Source: Chloroflexi bacterium 13_1_40CM_68_21
GTDB taxonomy: Bacteria > Chloroflexota > Limnocylindria > P2-11E
Assembly: GCA_001917735.1 (NCBI GenBank)
Contig: MNEO01000017.1
Coordinates: 1-19,285 of the forward strand
Length of the DNA stretch: 19,285 nucleotides
Reading direction: 5' to 3'
Below the pieces are notes generated by a model that did no database searches, was not told the DNA's origin, and worked only from the letters and a program-made list of their open reading frames with translations. Below are positions 7,583 through 14,559 of this stretch, in pieces. The stretch's first letter is position 1. Each line of letters begins with the position of its first letter. The position numbers and the translations under genes are program-made.

Positions 7583-8116
7583 TTGGACGACCTCACCTTC
7601 TGGTTCGCGGCACGCGCGACGGGTCTTACGGCCTTCGCGGCGATCTGCATCTCGGTGGTCTCGGGAGAAGCCCTGCGCACGTCGGTGCTGGACTTCCTCG
7701 CCTCGAACCGGGCGATCCGCAAGCTTCACGACTTCACGACGCCGCTTTGGATCCCGCTGGTGATCGCCCACATCGTCACGCTAGTCCTTGACAAGACCGC
7801 CCAGATCGCGCTTCGCGACGCCGTGGTGCCCTTCCAGGTCAGCTACGGCTGGTGGCAGATCGGACTTGGGACGCTCGCGTTCGACATCCTCATCGTGGTC
7901 ACGGTGACGAGCTGGCTCCGCAAATATATGAACAACACGCTCTGGCAGTGGATCCATCGCACGAGCTACATCGCTTTCGCGGCGATCTTCTTCCACGCGT
8001 TCTTCTCGGGTACGGACTTCGGAGCTCCCCTCGTGTCGGCCATCGCCTGGTCTTCGGCACTGGCCCTCGCGATCTTCGGCCTCGCCCGACTCCTCTGGGG
8101 CCGACTTCCCGCCTGA
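7583..8116 (+). CDS. ferric-reductase-like heme b membrane protein, no flavin domain
   Basis: A 177-residue integral membrane protein of the ferric reductase-like transmembrane family (PF01794 type; relatives include MsrQ/YedZ and the membrane part of NADPH oxidases). Two histidine pairs are visible: H49 and H63 (H-x13-H) and H125 and H138 (H-x12-H). This is the spacing used to bind two b hemes across the membrane. About five to six hydrophobic helices fit. The FAD/NAD(P)H domain found in full ferric reductases is absent, so electrons must come from a quinol or another protein. The start is TTG, 2 bp after the previous stop, with no ribosome-binding site, so translational coupling is likely. 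The opening WFAARATGLTAF fits the usual start of the family. Its stop overlaps the next start by 1 bp. Confidence 0.85.
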   Translation: MDDLTFWFAARATGLTAFAAICISVVSGEALRTSVLDFLASNRAIRKLHDFTTPLWIPLVIAHIVTLVLDKTAQIALRDAVVPFQVSYGWWQIGLGTLAFDILIVVTVTSWLRKYMNNTLWQWIHRTSYIAFAAIFFHAFFSGTDFGAPLVSAIAWSSALALAIFGLARLLWGRLPA

Positions 8117-8877
8117 TGCCGGTCGTCACCCATACCGGCGACGTCGCTCGCGCGCGCTCCGAATACGACCGCCGGCGCGGCGCCAACCTGCGTTATGCGC
8201 TGCGCAAGCGCTTCTCCTGGATGCAGCGCTACCTGGGTCCGACGACGTTCGCGGTCGAGGTGGGATGCGGCGCGGGCTTCAGCGAGAGGTTCCTGAAAGC
8301 TAGGCGACTCGAGCTCACCGACGCCGAGCCGCATCCGTGGGTGGCGCGCGTGGTCGACGCGACGGAGCTGCCCTACGCCGACGCGAGCATCGACGTGCTG
8401 ATCGCGAACAACGTCATACACCACCTCGCCTACCCCGACCGTTTCCTGCGCCAGGCGGCGCGAGTGCTGCGATCCGGAGGACATCTACTCGTGCAGGAAT
8501 GCAACCTTGGCAAGACGACAGAGTGGGCGCTGCGGCTCACGGGTCACGAGGGCTATGACTGGTCGGCCGATCCGTTCGATCCGAGCCGTCCGTGCAACGA
8601 TCCGAGAGATCCATGGAGCGCGAACTGCGCGATCCCGAATCTGCTCTTCGACGACCTCGCGAAGTTCAAGCGCCGCTATCCGATGTTCGAGGTAACCCAG
8701 GCGAGCCTCTCGGAGTTCTTCATCCACTTCAACAACGGCGGCATCAGCGCGCGAGTCCCCTACCTCCCGCTACCGGTCGCGGCGCTCCGCGTTCTGGATG
8801 TGATCGATGACGGCCTCATCCGCCTCGCTCCGCGCTTCTTCGCGGCGCAGCGTCGCATCGCGCTTCGCCGCGTTTAA
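8116..8877 (+). CDS. class I SAM-dependent methyltransferase
   Basis: A 253-residue cytoplasmic methyltransferase of the UbiE/Methyltransf_11 type. Motif I is VEVGCGAG (residues 47-54). The D-A-x-x-L-P-Y-A-D segment lies at about 81-89, with NNVIHHLAYPDRFL (98-111) and VLRSGGHLL following. The C-terminal half (FNNGGISARVPYLPLP and on) is less typical and may bind the acceptor. The ATG overlaps the stop of the heme protein (TGATG), so it belongs to the same operon. It may nonetheless serve the glycan genes that follow, since such enzymes often methylate sugars or lipid carriers. The substrate cannot be predicted. Its TAA stop shares four bases with the convergent glycosyltransferase gene. Confidence 0.85.
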   Translation: MPVVTHTGDVARARSEYDRRRGANLRYALRKRFSWMQRYLGPTTFAVEVGCGAGFSERFLKARRLELTDAEPHPWVARVVDATELPYADASIDVLIANNVIHHLAYPDRFLRQAARVLRSGGHLLVQECNLGKTTEWALRLTGHEGYDWSADPFDPSRPCNDPRDPWSANCAIPNLLFDDLAKFKRRYPMFEVTQASLSEFFIHFNNGGISARVPYLPLPVAALRVLDVIDDGLIRLAPRFFAAQRRIALRRV

Positions 8878-10385
8878 CGCGAGCGGAGGCGCCAGACCGG
8901 CCATCCACTTTGTCGGAGCACCCCGACCTGCTCGTAATCCGCCTCGACGAACTCGACGATGCGTAAGGTCTCGGGAAGCCACGCGTACTGCGGCTCGGGC
9001 GACGTCCACGCGGCGAACCCGGCCCGATCGAGCGGCGGTGTGACGAAGCTGTCCTTCGATGCGTCGATGATGAGGACCGGCTTCTCGCGTGCCAGGTCCG
9101 CGACCAGCTCGTCGATGCGCGCTGGCGACGCATAGCCTCGCGTCGCGAGCGCCGCGTACTGATAGACGAAACGCGTCGCCGAGTGCCGGTCCGCGAGCAG
9201 GAGGACCTCGGCGCGCGAGCCCCAGACCAGCACCGTGTCGGTGCCGGTGGTGGCGGAGTCGATATACGTGGCCGCCTCCCTCACGGCACCGTCGTCGCGG
9301 ACCCCGATGAGTCGCCCGACGAGCAACGCAGGAACGATCGCCATCGAGACGGAGACCAAGAGCACAACGAAGGAAAAGCGCTGTCCGAACCGCGTGAGAA
9401 AGGTCCAGCACAGGTATCCCGCAAGCACGCCCATCGCTGGAAGCCACGGGAGGAAGTAGTAGTGGTACGCCCGCCCGGTCGACGCGAACACCAGCTCGAT
9501 CGGAAGCGCCACCGCGGCCAGCAGAACGATCGGCGGTCGCGGCCCCGATACCGCGGTGACCCAGCCGGCGAGCGCGAGGAGCACCAGGCCCGAGGGCAGG
9601 GTGAGCCGCAGGCCGAGCGCGATCGCCTCCGCCCGGTCGAGCGGTTTAGCGAACACGGAGTACGCCGCGTTGTAGCGCAGGACCTGATCGACCGCGTCGG
9701 GGAGCGCTCCGGCGACGGCGAGCCAGGCGACCGCTAGCAAAAGGACGCCGAGAAAGGGCCCGGCGATGAGCAGCCCCCGCCGGCGGAAGTCCCGCCATCG
9801 CCCAGATCTCGCACTCGTGAACACCAGGACGACCGCGATCGCGACCCAGAGCCCGATCACAGTCGGCTTCAGCAGGGCCGCCGCGGCACCGAGCGCGCCC
9901 AGCGCCGCGGTCCTCCAGGTCGGCGCGTGCCGCGCCTCCTCCTCGGCGAACAGACCGAGCGCTCCGAACTGGAGCGGCAGCGCATAGAACTCGGGGAAGT
10001 TCGTCTGCAGGCCGTCCTCGAGGAAGAGCCGCGGGACCGCGACGACCCAGGCGAGGGTGCCGAACATCGCGCCGTACGGACCGAGGCCGCCGCGCGCGAG
10101 CGCTCGGTACGAAAGCCAGATCGCGGCCGCAAGCGCGACCGCTTGCAGCGCGAACACGCCCCACACGTTCGCCCCGGCGAGCATAGTCACGAGATACACG
10201 CCAGGCGGTTTGTGATCCCAGACGTCGCGATAGGGGACGCCGCCCGCCGCGATCGTGCGCGCGATGTAGAGAAAGACGCCCTCGTCCTCGCTCGGAACGT
10301 GATTCAGCGGGAGATTCGGAGAGAGGACGAAGAGCGTGCCGACGGCGACCGCCGCCGTCATCGAGATCTGCGGACGGCGGCTCAT
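8874..10385 (-). CDS. GT-C glycosyltransferase (ArnT/PMT-like, family 39 type)
   Basis: A 503-residue multi-pass membrane protein resembling dolichyl- or polyprenyl-phosphate-sugar glycosyltransferases. Just after TM1 comes the acidic motif SEDEGVFLYIARTI, with the likely catalytic acid, then YRDVWDHKPPGVY, the typical (N/H)KPP loop of this superfamily. About ten further hydrophobic helices run to residue 360. A soluble C-terminal domain of some 140 residues follows, with an alternating alpha/beta look (TVLVWGSRAEVLLL, PVLIIDASKD). I choose the ATG at 10385 over upstream ATGs because the next gene starts only 19 bp away on the other strand and a TAGGAT hexamer lies 7 nt upstream. It would transfer a sugar from a lipid carrier to an envelope target; the acceptor is unknown. 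Confidence 0.87.
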   Translation of the reverse strand: MSRRPQISMTAAVAVGTLFVLSPNLPLNHVPSEDEGVFLYIARTIAAGGVPYRDVWDHKPPGVYLVTMLAGANVWGVFALQAVALAAAIWLSYRALARGGLGPYGAMFGTLAWVVAVPRLFLEDGLQTNFPEFYALPLQFGALGLFAEEEARHAPTWRTAALGALGAAAALLKPTVIGLWVAIAVVLVFTSARSGRWRDFRRRGLLIAGPFLGVLLLAVAWLAVAGALPDAVDQVLRYNAAYSVFAKPLDRAEAIALGLRLTLPSGLVLLALAGWVTAVSGPRPPIVLLAAVALPIELVFASTGRAYHYYFLPWLPAMGVLAGYLCWTFLTRFGQRFSFVVLLVSVSMAIVPALLVGRLIGVRDDGAVREAATYIDSATTGTDTVLVWGSRAEVLLLADRHSATRFVYQYAALATRGYASPARIDELVADLAREKPVLIIDASKDSFVTPPLDRAGFAAWTSPEPQYAWLPETLRIVEFVEADYEQVGVLRQSGWPVWRLRSR

Positions 10386-10392
10386 CTCGCGC

Positions 10393-10398
10393 ATCCTA
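10393..10398 (-). promoter_or_regulatory. -10-like hexamer for the glycosyltransferase gene
   Basis: On the minus strand TAGGAT ends 7 nt before the ATG at 10385, spacing that fits a leaderless mRNA. It overlaps the palindrome CCTAGG (10395-10400), whose AGG also lies 4 nt before the opposite gene's ATG at 10405. Confidence 0.35.
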
Positions 10399-10404
10399 GG
10401 TGCG

Positions 10405-11751
10405 ATGCCGCGACGGATCGCCATCGTCGGAGCCGGCGTCACCGGTCTCGTCGCGGGCAGAGAGCTTGCCCGACGCGGGTTCGCGGTGACGCTCGTCGAG
10501 CGCTGGCCAGACGTCGCGGGACAGGCGAGCGCGTTCGAAGTCGCGCCCGGGATATGGCTGGAGCGCTACTACCACCATCTTTTTCCCAGCGACCGCGAGA
10601 TGATCGAGCTCCACGACGAGCTCCTTCCGGGCGAGCTCGAGTGGCATCCCTCCTCGGTCGGTATCTGGTCGCGCGGTCACGTCTATCCGTTCGTAACTCC
10701 GCGGGACCTTCTCGGCTACGCGCCGCTCCCGCTCGCCGACCGCGTCCGGCTCGGTTTCGTCGTTCTACGGTTGGTAGGACGCACCGACTGGGAGCGCATG
10801 GACGACATAGGGGCACTCGAGTGGTTGCGTCGCACGTGCGGAGAGCACGCGGTGCGCACTGTGTGGCTGCCCTTGATGCTCGGCAAGTTCGGCGACGACG
10901 CCGAACGCATTCCGCTCGCGTGGCTCTGGTCCAAATTTGTGCTCCGCCGCGGGAAGGGCGCGAGCGCGGGCCGCGAACGGCTTGGGTATCCGCGCCGCTC
11001 GTTCCGCGCGATCTGTATCGCGCTCGCCGACGATCTGCGCAAGCGCGGCGGCGTGATCGAGCTCGATCGAGAGGTAGTTGCCGTCCAACCGGATGGGGAC
11101 GGCTTCGTGCTGGGGTGCGCGCCACCGGGAGCGTACCGTCACGCTGCGGGAACGACTCCGGCGGAAGCGGGTCGGGAGCTGCGCGCCGACATTGTCCTGA
11201 TCACGACCCCGACGACGTCGGTCGCCTCGCTCGCCGAGTGGCCCGCCGATTACCGGGCGCGCCTCGACGCCTGGACGTATCGGGCCGCGGTCGTCCTCCT
11301 GCTCGAGCTCCGGCGTCCTTATCTCGAGGTGTACTGGATGAACGTGGCCGATATGGACGTGCCGTTTCTTGGGATGGTCGAGCACACCAACCTCGTTCCG
11401 GCGAAGCGTTATCCGGCGCGCTACCTGTATGTGTCAAATTACGTCGCGCCGGACGATCCGCTGACGCGCCTTGCGCCCGAGGCTTTGCTCCAGCACTACC
11501 TCGCCGCGCTCAAGCTCATGAACCCGGCATTCACTCCGGATGACGTGCTGCGGTACTGGGCCTTCCGCGAGGATGCCGCGCAGCCGGTGCCGCGGGTCGG
11601 CAATCGGCATCGTCTCTTGCCGTTCGAGACCCCACGGAGGGGGATCTTCGTGGCGAACACCACGCAGATCTATCCAGAGGATCGCGGCACCAACTACAGC
11701 GTCCGCCTGGGGCGCGACGTCGCGAACGTGATCGCGAAGCGGCACGGCTAG
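10405..11751 (+). CDS. FAD-dependent amine-oxidase/mutase-like oxidoreductase
   Basis: A 448-residue flavoprotein of the FAD/NAD(P)-binding Rossmann group that includes amine oxidases, protoporphyrinogen oxidase and UDP-galactopyranose mutase. The dinucleotide fold is clear at the N-terminus: GAGVTG (residues 9-14) with acidic E32 ending the second strand (VTLVERW). The C-terminal FAD signature is GIFVANTTQIYPEDRGTNYS near residue 412, and the (R/Y)YHHLFPSD segment near residue 55 is typical of the group. Upstream in-frame codons exist, but the fold begins at the ATG at 10405. The divergent GT-C gene and the nearby methyltransferase suggest a role in polysaccharide or glycolipid synthesis, where enzymes of this type are often found. 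A carotenoid- or porphyrin-type substrate cannot be excluded. Confidence 0.85.
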   Translation: MPRRIAIVGAGVTGLVAGRELARRGFAVTLVERWPDVAGQASAFEVAPGIWLERYYHHLFPSDREMIELHDELLPGELEWHPSSVGIWSRGHVYPFVTPRDLLGYAPLPLADRVRLGFVVLRLVGRTDWERMDDIGALEWLRRTCGEHAVRTVWLPLMLGKFGDDAERIPLAWLWSKFVLRRGKGASAGRERLGYPRRSFRAICIALADDLRKRGGVIELDREVVAVQPDGDGFVLGCAPPGAYRHAAGTTPAEAGRELRADIVLITTPTTSVASLAEWPADYRARLDAWTYRAAVVLLLELRRPYLEVYWMNVADMDVPFLGMVEHTNLVPAKRYPARYLYVSNYVAPDDPLTRLAPEALLQHYLAALKLMNPAFTPDDVLRYWAFREDAAQPVPRVGNRHRLLPFETPRRGIFVANTTQIYPEDRGTNYSVRLGRDVANVIAKRHG

Positions 11752-11754
11752 CAT
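11749..11754 (+). promoter_or_regulatory. -10-like hexamer before the LLM oxidoreductase gene
   Basis: TAGCAT overlaps the stop codon of the FAD enzyme and lies 9 nt before the ATG at 11764. That ATG has no Shine-Dalgarno. The arrangement matches the other leaderless-type starts in the window. It could equally be coincidence, with the gene read through from upstream. Confidence 0.3.
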
Positions 11755-11763
11755 CCGAGTCCG

Positions 11764-12624
11764 ATGCGGCTCGGTGTGATCGCGTCGCCCGCGGCCGGCT
11801 TCAGCTACGAGGAGATTCGGGACCTGGCGCGAGCGGCCGAGGCATCTGGCTTCAGCTCGTTCTGGGTCAGCGACCACTTCTTCGGCGGTACCGGCGGGAC
11901 GCCGGACCGAAACTGCCTCGAGGCGTGGACGCTCCTCGCCGCGCTCTCGCGGGATACCACGCGGATCCGTCTCGGCGTCCTCGTGGCCGCCGTCCAGTAC
12001 CGGAATCCAGCGCTCCAGGCGAAGATGGCTGCCGGTGTGGACCACATGTCCGGAGGCCGCCTCGAGTTCGGCATCGGCGCGGGGTGGAAAGAGGAGGAAT
12101 ACCGGGCGTACGGGTACGACTTCCCGCCACCCGGGGAGCGCGTCGGGCAGCTCAGGGATGGGCTCGAGATCACGAGACGCCTCTGGACCGAAGAGCGGGC
12201 GACGTACCACGGGAAGCATTACCGCGTTGAAGACGCGGTCTGCGCGCCCAAGCCGACCCAGCGGCCCCGACCGCCGATCTGGATCGGCGGCGAGGGACCC
12301 AGGGTCATGCGGCTCGCCGCCCGCTACGCCGATGGTTTCGACCTGGGAAAGCACGGCGCCGGAGGCGCAGATCTCACGCCCGCTGAGATGGCAGCGTCGT
12401 TCGCTGAGCTCGAATCGATCGAGCGTGCATCAAAGCGCGAGACCCGGCTGATGCGCTCGCACTGGTCGTCGACCGCGCTCGAGGGACCGGGCGGACCGCT
12501 CCTCGACAAGATCCGCGCGTACGCGGCCGCCGGCCTCGACCAATACCTCTGCGCGTTCCCTAAAGACCGCGCTCCCGAGATGATCAGGCGCTCGCGCGAG
12601 CATCTGATCCCCGCCTTCGCCTAG
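11764..12624 (+). CDS. LLM-class F420-dependent oxidoreductase (Rv1855c-like)
   Basis: A 286-residue (beta/alpha)8 luciferase-like oxidoreductase. The pattern AAEASGFSSFWVSDHFF (about residues 24-40), then LEAWTLLAALSRDTTRIRLGVLV, GGRLEFGIGAGWKEEEYRAYG and PPIWIGGEG matches the family containing mycobacterial Rv1855c, which is predicted to use F420. Such enzymes transfer hydride between F420 and small organic substrates; the substrate here is unknown. It lies 12 bp after the FAD enzyme on the same strand, so co-transcription is possible. It is one of three apparent F420-type proteins in the window. Binding F420 rather than FMN is inferred from the family, not visible in a single residue. Confidence 0.9.
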   Translation: MRLGVIASPAAGFSYEEIRDLARAAEASGFSSFWVSDHFFGGTGGTPDRNCLEAWTLLAALSRDTTRIRLGVLVAAVQYRNPALQAKMAAGVDHMSGGRLEFGIGAGWKEEEYRAYGYDFPPPGERVGQLRDGLEITRRLWTEERATYHGKHYRVEDAVCAPKPTQRPRPPIWIGGEGPRVMRLAARYADGFDLGKHGAGGADLTPAEMAASFAELESIERASKRETRLMRSHWSSTALEGPGGPLLDKIRAYAAAGLDQYLCAFPKDRAPEMIRRSREHLIPAFA

Positions 12625-12666
12625 CAGCTGATCTCGGCCTGTTCCATCTTTGAAACGGCGCGTCCG

Positions 12667-12672
12667 TACACT
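12667..12672 (+). promoter_or_regulatory. -10-like hexamer before the signal peptidase gene
   Basis: TACACT (4 of 6 to TATAAT) lies 8 nt before the GTG at 12681 in a 56-bp intergenic gap with no ribosome-binding site. This favours a leaderless mRNA starting at the GTG rather than at the in-frame TTG at 12678. No -35 at 17 nt was found. Confidence 0.4.
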
Positions 12673-12680
12673 GGTCTTTG

Positions 12681-13268
12681 GTGGCAACTCCCCAGACCGT
12701 CTCACGTCCCGAGTACGAGGAACCCATCAGCGGGGCGCCCTTTTCGTGGCGCGCGATCCTCGAGATCGTTCAAGCGCTCGCTCTTGCGGTCGTCATCTCC
12801 GTCGTCCTCAACCTGTTCGTCGTGCAGGTGACCGAGGTGCGACAGCGCTCGATGGAGTTGACGCTCGAGCAGAACGACCGTGTCCTCGTGAGCAAGCTCG
12901 ACTACAGGTTCGGCGTTCCGCAGCGTGGCGACATCATCGTCTTCAACCCGCCGACGGACTCCACGATCCCCTACGTCAAACGCGTCATCGCCGTTGGCGG
13001 AGACACCATCGATCTACGCGACGGCAAGGTCTACGTGAACGGGAAGCTCATCGAGTATGCGGAGACCCGCGGCCAGCCGACAACGCCGCAGGCCCCGCGT
13101 ATCGCCTACCCCCTCGCGGTGCCCCAAGGCGAGATCTTTGTCCTCGGGGACAACCGGCAGTCCTCCTCGGACTCGCGCACCTTCGGCTCCGTCCCGGTCG
13201 GCAACATCATCGGCAAGGTGATCCTGCGATTCTGGCCATTTGACCGGCTCGTCTTCTTCCAATGGTAG
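12681..13268 (+). CDS. lepB: signal peptidase I
   Basis: A 195-residue type I signal peptidase that cleaves Sec and Tat signal peptides on the outer face of the membrane. A short cytoplasmic N-terminus is followed by one transmembrane helix (about residues 26-49). The Ser/Lys dyad is visible: S57 in RQRSMELTL and K100 in YVKRVIAVGGD. The later box GDNRQSSSDSRTFG is the standard S26 family signature. The usual SM-x-PT is SMELT here, so the conserved proline is replaced by leucine. GTG at 12681 is preferred over TTG at 12678. It would serve the exported proteins of this window among others. The stop lies 4 bp from the convergent csaA stop. Confidence 0.93.
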   Translation: MATPQTVSRPEYEEPISGAPFSWRAILEIVQALALAVVISVVLNLFVVQVTEVRQRSMELTLEQNDRVLVSKLDYRFGVPQRGDIIVFNPPTDSTIPYVKRVIAVGGDTIDLRDGKVYVNGKLIEYAETRGQPTTPQAPRIAYPLAVPQGEIFVLGDNRQSSSDSRTFGSVPVGNIIGKVILRFWPFDRLVFFQW

Positions 13269-13272
13269 CCCG

Positions 13273-13593
13273 CTAACCGATCGGACTTCCCAGCTCCGCG
13301 TCGCGGTCCGGCTCGAGTAACACCACGCGGCCGTCCGCCTGCATCGCCCCGAGCGTGAGCACTTCGCTATCGAAGGTCGCGATACGACGCGGCGGGAAGT
13401 TCGTCACGCAGACCACAAGACGATCCTCGAGCTCCGCTCTGTCATACCAGCGCCGCAGAGCGGCGGAAGACCTGCGGGTGCCGTAGGGACCGAAATCGAT
13501 CGTCAGCTTGTACGAAGGGTTCCGCGCCTCGGGAAAGTCCTCCACCGCGACGATGCGACCGACGCGCATCTCGATCTTGCGAAAGTCGTCCAT
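13273..13593 (-). CDS. csaA: CsaA-like tRNA-binding domain protein
   Basis: A 106-residue single-domain OB-fold protein of the CsaA/EMAP-II tRNA-binding type. The start MDDFRKIEMRVGRIV, then FPEARNPSYKLTIDFG, the RRSSA segment, VVCVTNFPPRRI and VLLEPDRD follow the CsaA sequence from end to end, and the length is normal. Homologues bind tRNA and have been reported to have export-related chaperone activity. Placing the start at 13593 gives the standard family N-terminus and removes an overlap with the divergent DUF971 gene, whose frame would otherwise be covered. It is convergent with signal peptidase, 4 bp apart; no terminator fits between them. Confidence 0.92.
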   Translation of the reverse strand: MDDFRKIEMRVGRIVAVEDFPEARNPSYKLTIDFGPYGTRRSSAALRRWYDRAELEDRLVVCVTNFPPRRIATFDSEVLTLGAMQADGRVVLLEPDRDAELGSPIG

Positions 13594-13610
13594 CGTGGCC
13601 GGCACGTTCG

Positions 13611-13616
13611 TATCAT
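13611..13616 (+). promoter_or_regulatory. -10 hexamer of the DUF971 operon
   Basis: TATCAT (5 of 6 to TATAAT) lies 7 nt before the GTG at 13624 in the 30-bp gap between csaA and the DUF971 gene. There is no clear Shine-Dalgarno site, so the transcript probably begins at or next to the GTG. Confidence 0.5.
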
Positions 13617-13623
13617 CGAGCGA

Positions 13624-13944
13624 GTGGCCGATATCTTCCACCGACCGGTGGGCTGGGAAATAGTCCCGAACGAGCGAACGTTCCGCGTCCAGTGGGACGA
13701 CGGAAAAGTCGCCGAGTACGACTGGGAACCACTTCGTCGCGCCTGCCCGTGCGCGTACTGCTCGGGTGAGGGCGCGTTCGCCGGGAACGTGAACGCCGAC
13801 ACCAAGTTCAGCGATGCGCAAACGACCTTGAAGGAGGTCTACGCGGTGGGCCGTTACGGGTTGACGCCGGAGTGGGCAGACGGCCACGACACAGGCATTT
13901 ACACCTTCAAGCTGTTGCGGCGCGCCGCGGGACTCGACTCGTGA
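13624..13944 (+). CDS. DUF971 domain protein
   Basis: A 106-residue protein consisting of one DUF971 domain (the small domain found at the N-terminus of gamma-butyrobetaine hydroxylase and fused to some Mrp ATPases). The signature is visible: FRVQWDDGKVAEYDWEPLRRACPCAYC near residues 20-46, with Cys41, Cys43 and Cys46, then a WADGHDTGIYTFKLLR segment at the C-terminus. The cysteine cluster may bind metal or an iron-sulfur cluster (inference). The start is a GTG placed 7 nt after a good -10 hexamer. Its TGA overlaps the GTG of the next gene as GTGA, so the two proteins are co-translated and may work together. Confidence 0.88.
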   Translation: MADIFHRPVGWEIVPNERTFRVQWDDGKVAEYDWEPLRRACPCAYCSGEGAFAGNVNADTKFSDAQTTLKEVYAVGRYGLTPEWADGHDTGIYTFKLLRRAAGLDS

Positions 13945-14543
13945 AGTACTTCACGAAGAAGAGCGAGCTGCCGGCTGAGATCGCCGCGCGCGTACCTCCG
14001 GGCCAGTACCTCACCGAGAAGTGGCCCGTGCTGCATTACGGGTCGATCCCGCGGTTCGACCCGCAGCGTTGGGACTTCCGCGTCTTCGGCAAGGTGCTGA
14101 ACGAGTTCAAGCTCAGCTGGGACGAATTCCGCAAGCTCGACGAGACGACCGTCGTGGCGGACATGCACTGCGTCACGACCTGGTCGCGCCTCGATCAGCG
14201 CTGGGAAGGGATCCCGTTCGCGAAGATCGTCGAGCTGGCGAGGCCTTTACCCGAAGCGAAGTTCGTGATCGCGCACAGCGAGCAGGGTTTCACCGCGAAC
14301 ATTCCTATCGAGTTCTGCCAACGGGACGATTGCCTTGTCGCCCTGCGCGCGAACGGCGAGCCGCTCACGCCGGAGCACGGTGCGCCGGCGAGGCTCGTCG
14401 TCCCACGGCTCTATGCGTGGAAGAGCGCGAAGTGGTTGCGGGGGATCGAGTTCTCGGCCACCGACAAGCCGGGGTTCTGGGAAAAGAACGGCTATCACAA
14501 TCGCGGGGATCCGTGGAAACAGGAACGCTACTGGGGCGACTGA
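13941..14543 (+). CDS. molybdopterin-dependent sulfite-oxidase-like oxidoreductase (YuiH type)
   Basis: A 200-residue protein made of the sulfite-oxidase molybdopterin-binding domain alone. The molybdenum ligand is most likely C77 in ADMHCVTTWSRLDQRWEGI, the conserved block of the family. Later segments LRANGEPLTPEHGAPARLVVP and YAWKSAKWLRGIEF bind the pterin in relatives. There is no Tat or Sec signal and no dimerisation or heme domain, so it should be cytoplasmic, unlike MsrP. The GTG start overlaps the DUF971 stop by 4 bp. The substrate is unknown. The C-terminus (YHNRGDPWKQERYW) is the normal family end. It converges on the next minus-strand gene with 16 bp between the stops. Confidence 0.9.
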   Translation: MKYFTKKSELPAEIAARVPPGQYLTEKWPVLHYGSIPRFDPQRWDFRVFGKVLNEFKLSWDEFRKLDETTVVADMHCVTTWSRLDQRWEGIPFAKIVELARPLPEAKFVIAHSEQGFTANIPIEFCQRDDCLVALRANGEPLTPEHGAPARLVVPRLYAWKSAKWLRGIEFSATDKPGFWEKNGYHNRGDPWKQERYWGD

Positions 14544-14559
14544 CCGCACGGCAGGCTAA

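Noticed and set aside
9927..11543. 538-codon plus-strand frame across the glycosyltransferase and FAD enzyme
   Set aside because: It is Arg-rich with no recognisable motif and overlaps two genes with clear family signatures in other frames.
12650..12672. TTGAAA and TACACT as a full -35/-10 promoter for signal peptidase
   Set aside because: The spacer would be only 11 bp, too short for sigma70. I keep only the -10-like hexamer.
7583..14543. Possible MsrPQ methionine sulfoxide repair pair (heme protein plus molybdopterin enzyme)
   Set aside because: The molybdopterin enzyme has no Tat signal, lies 6 kb away in another operon and is of the YuiH type. The heme protein sits with DUF1800/DUF1501.
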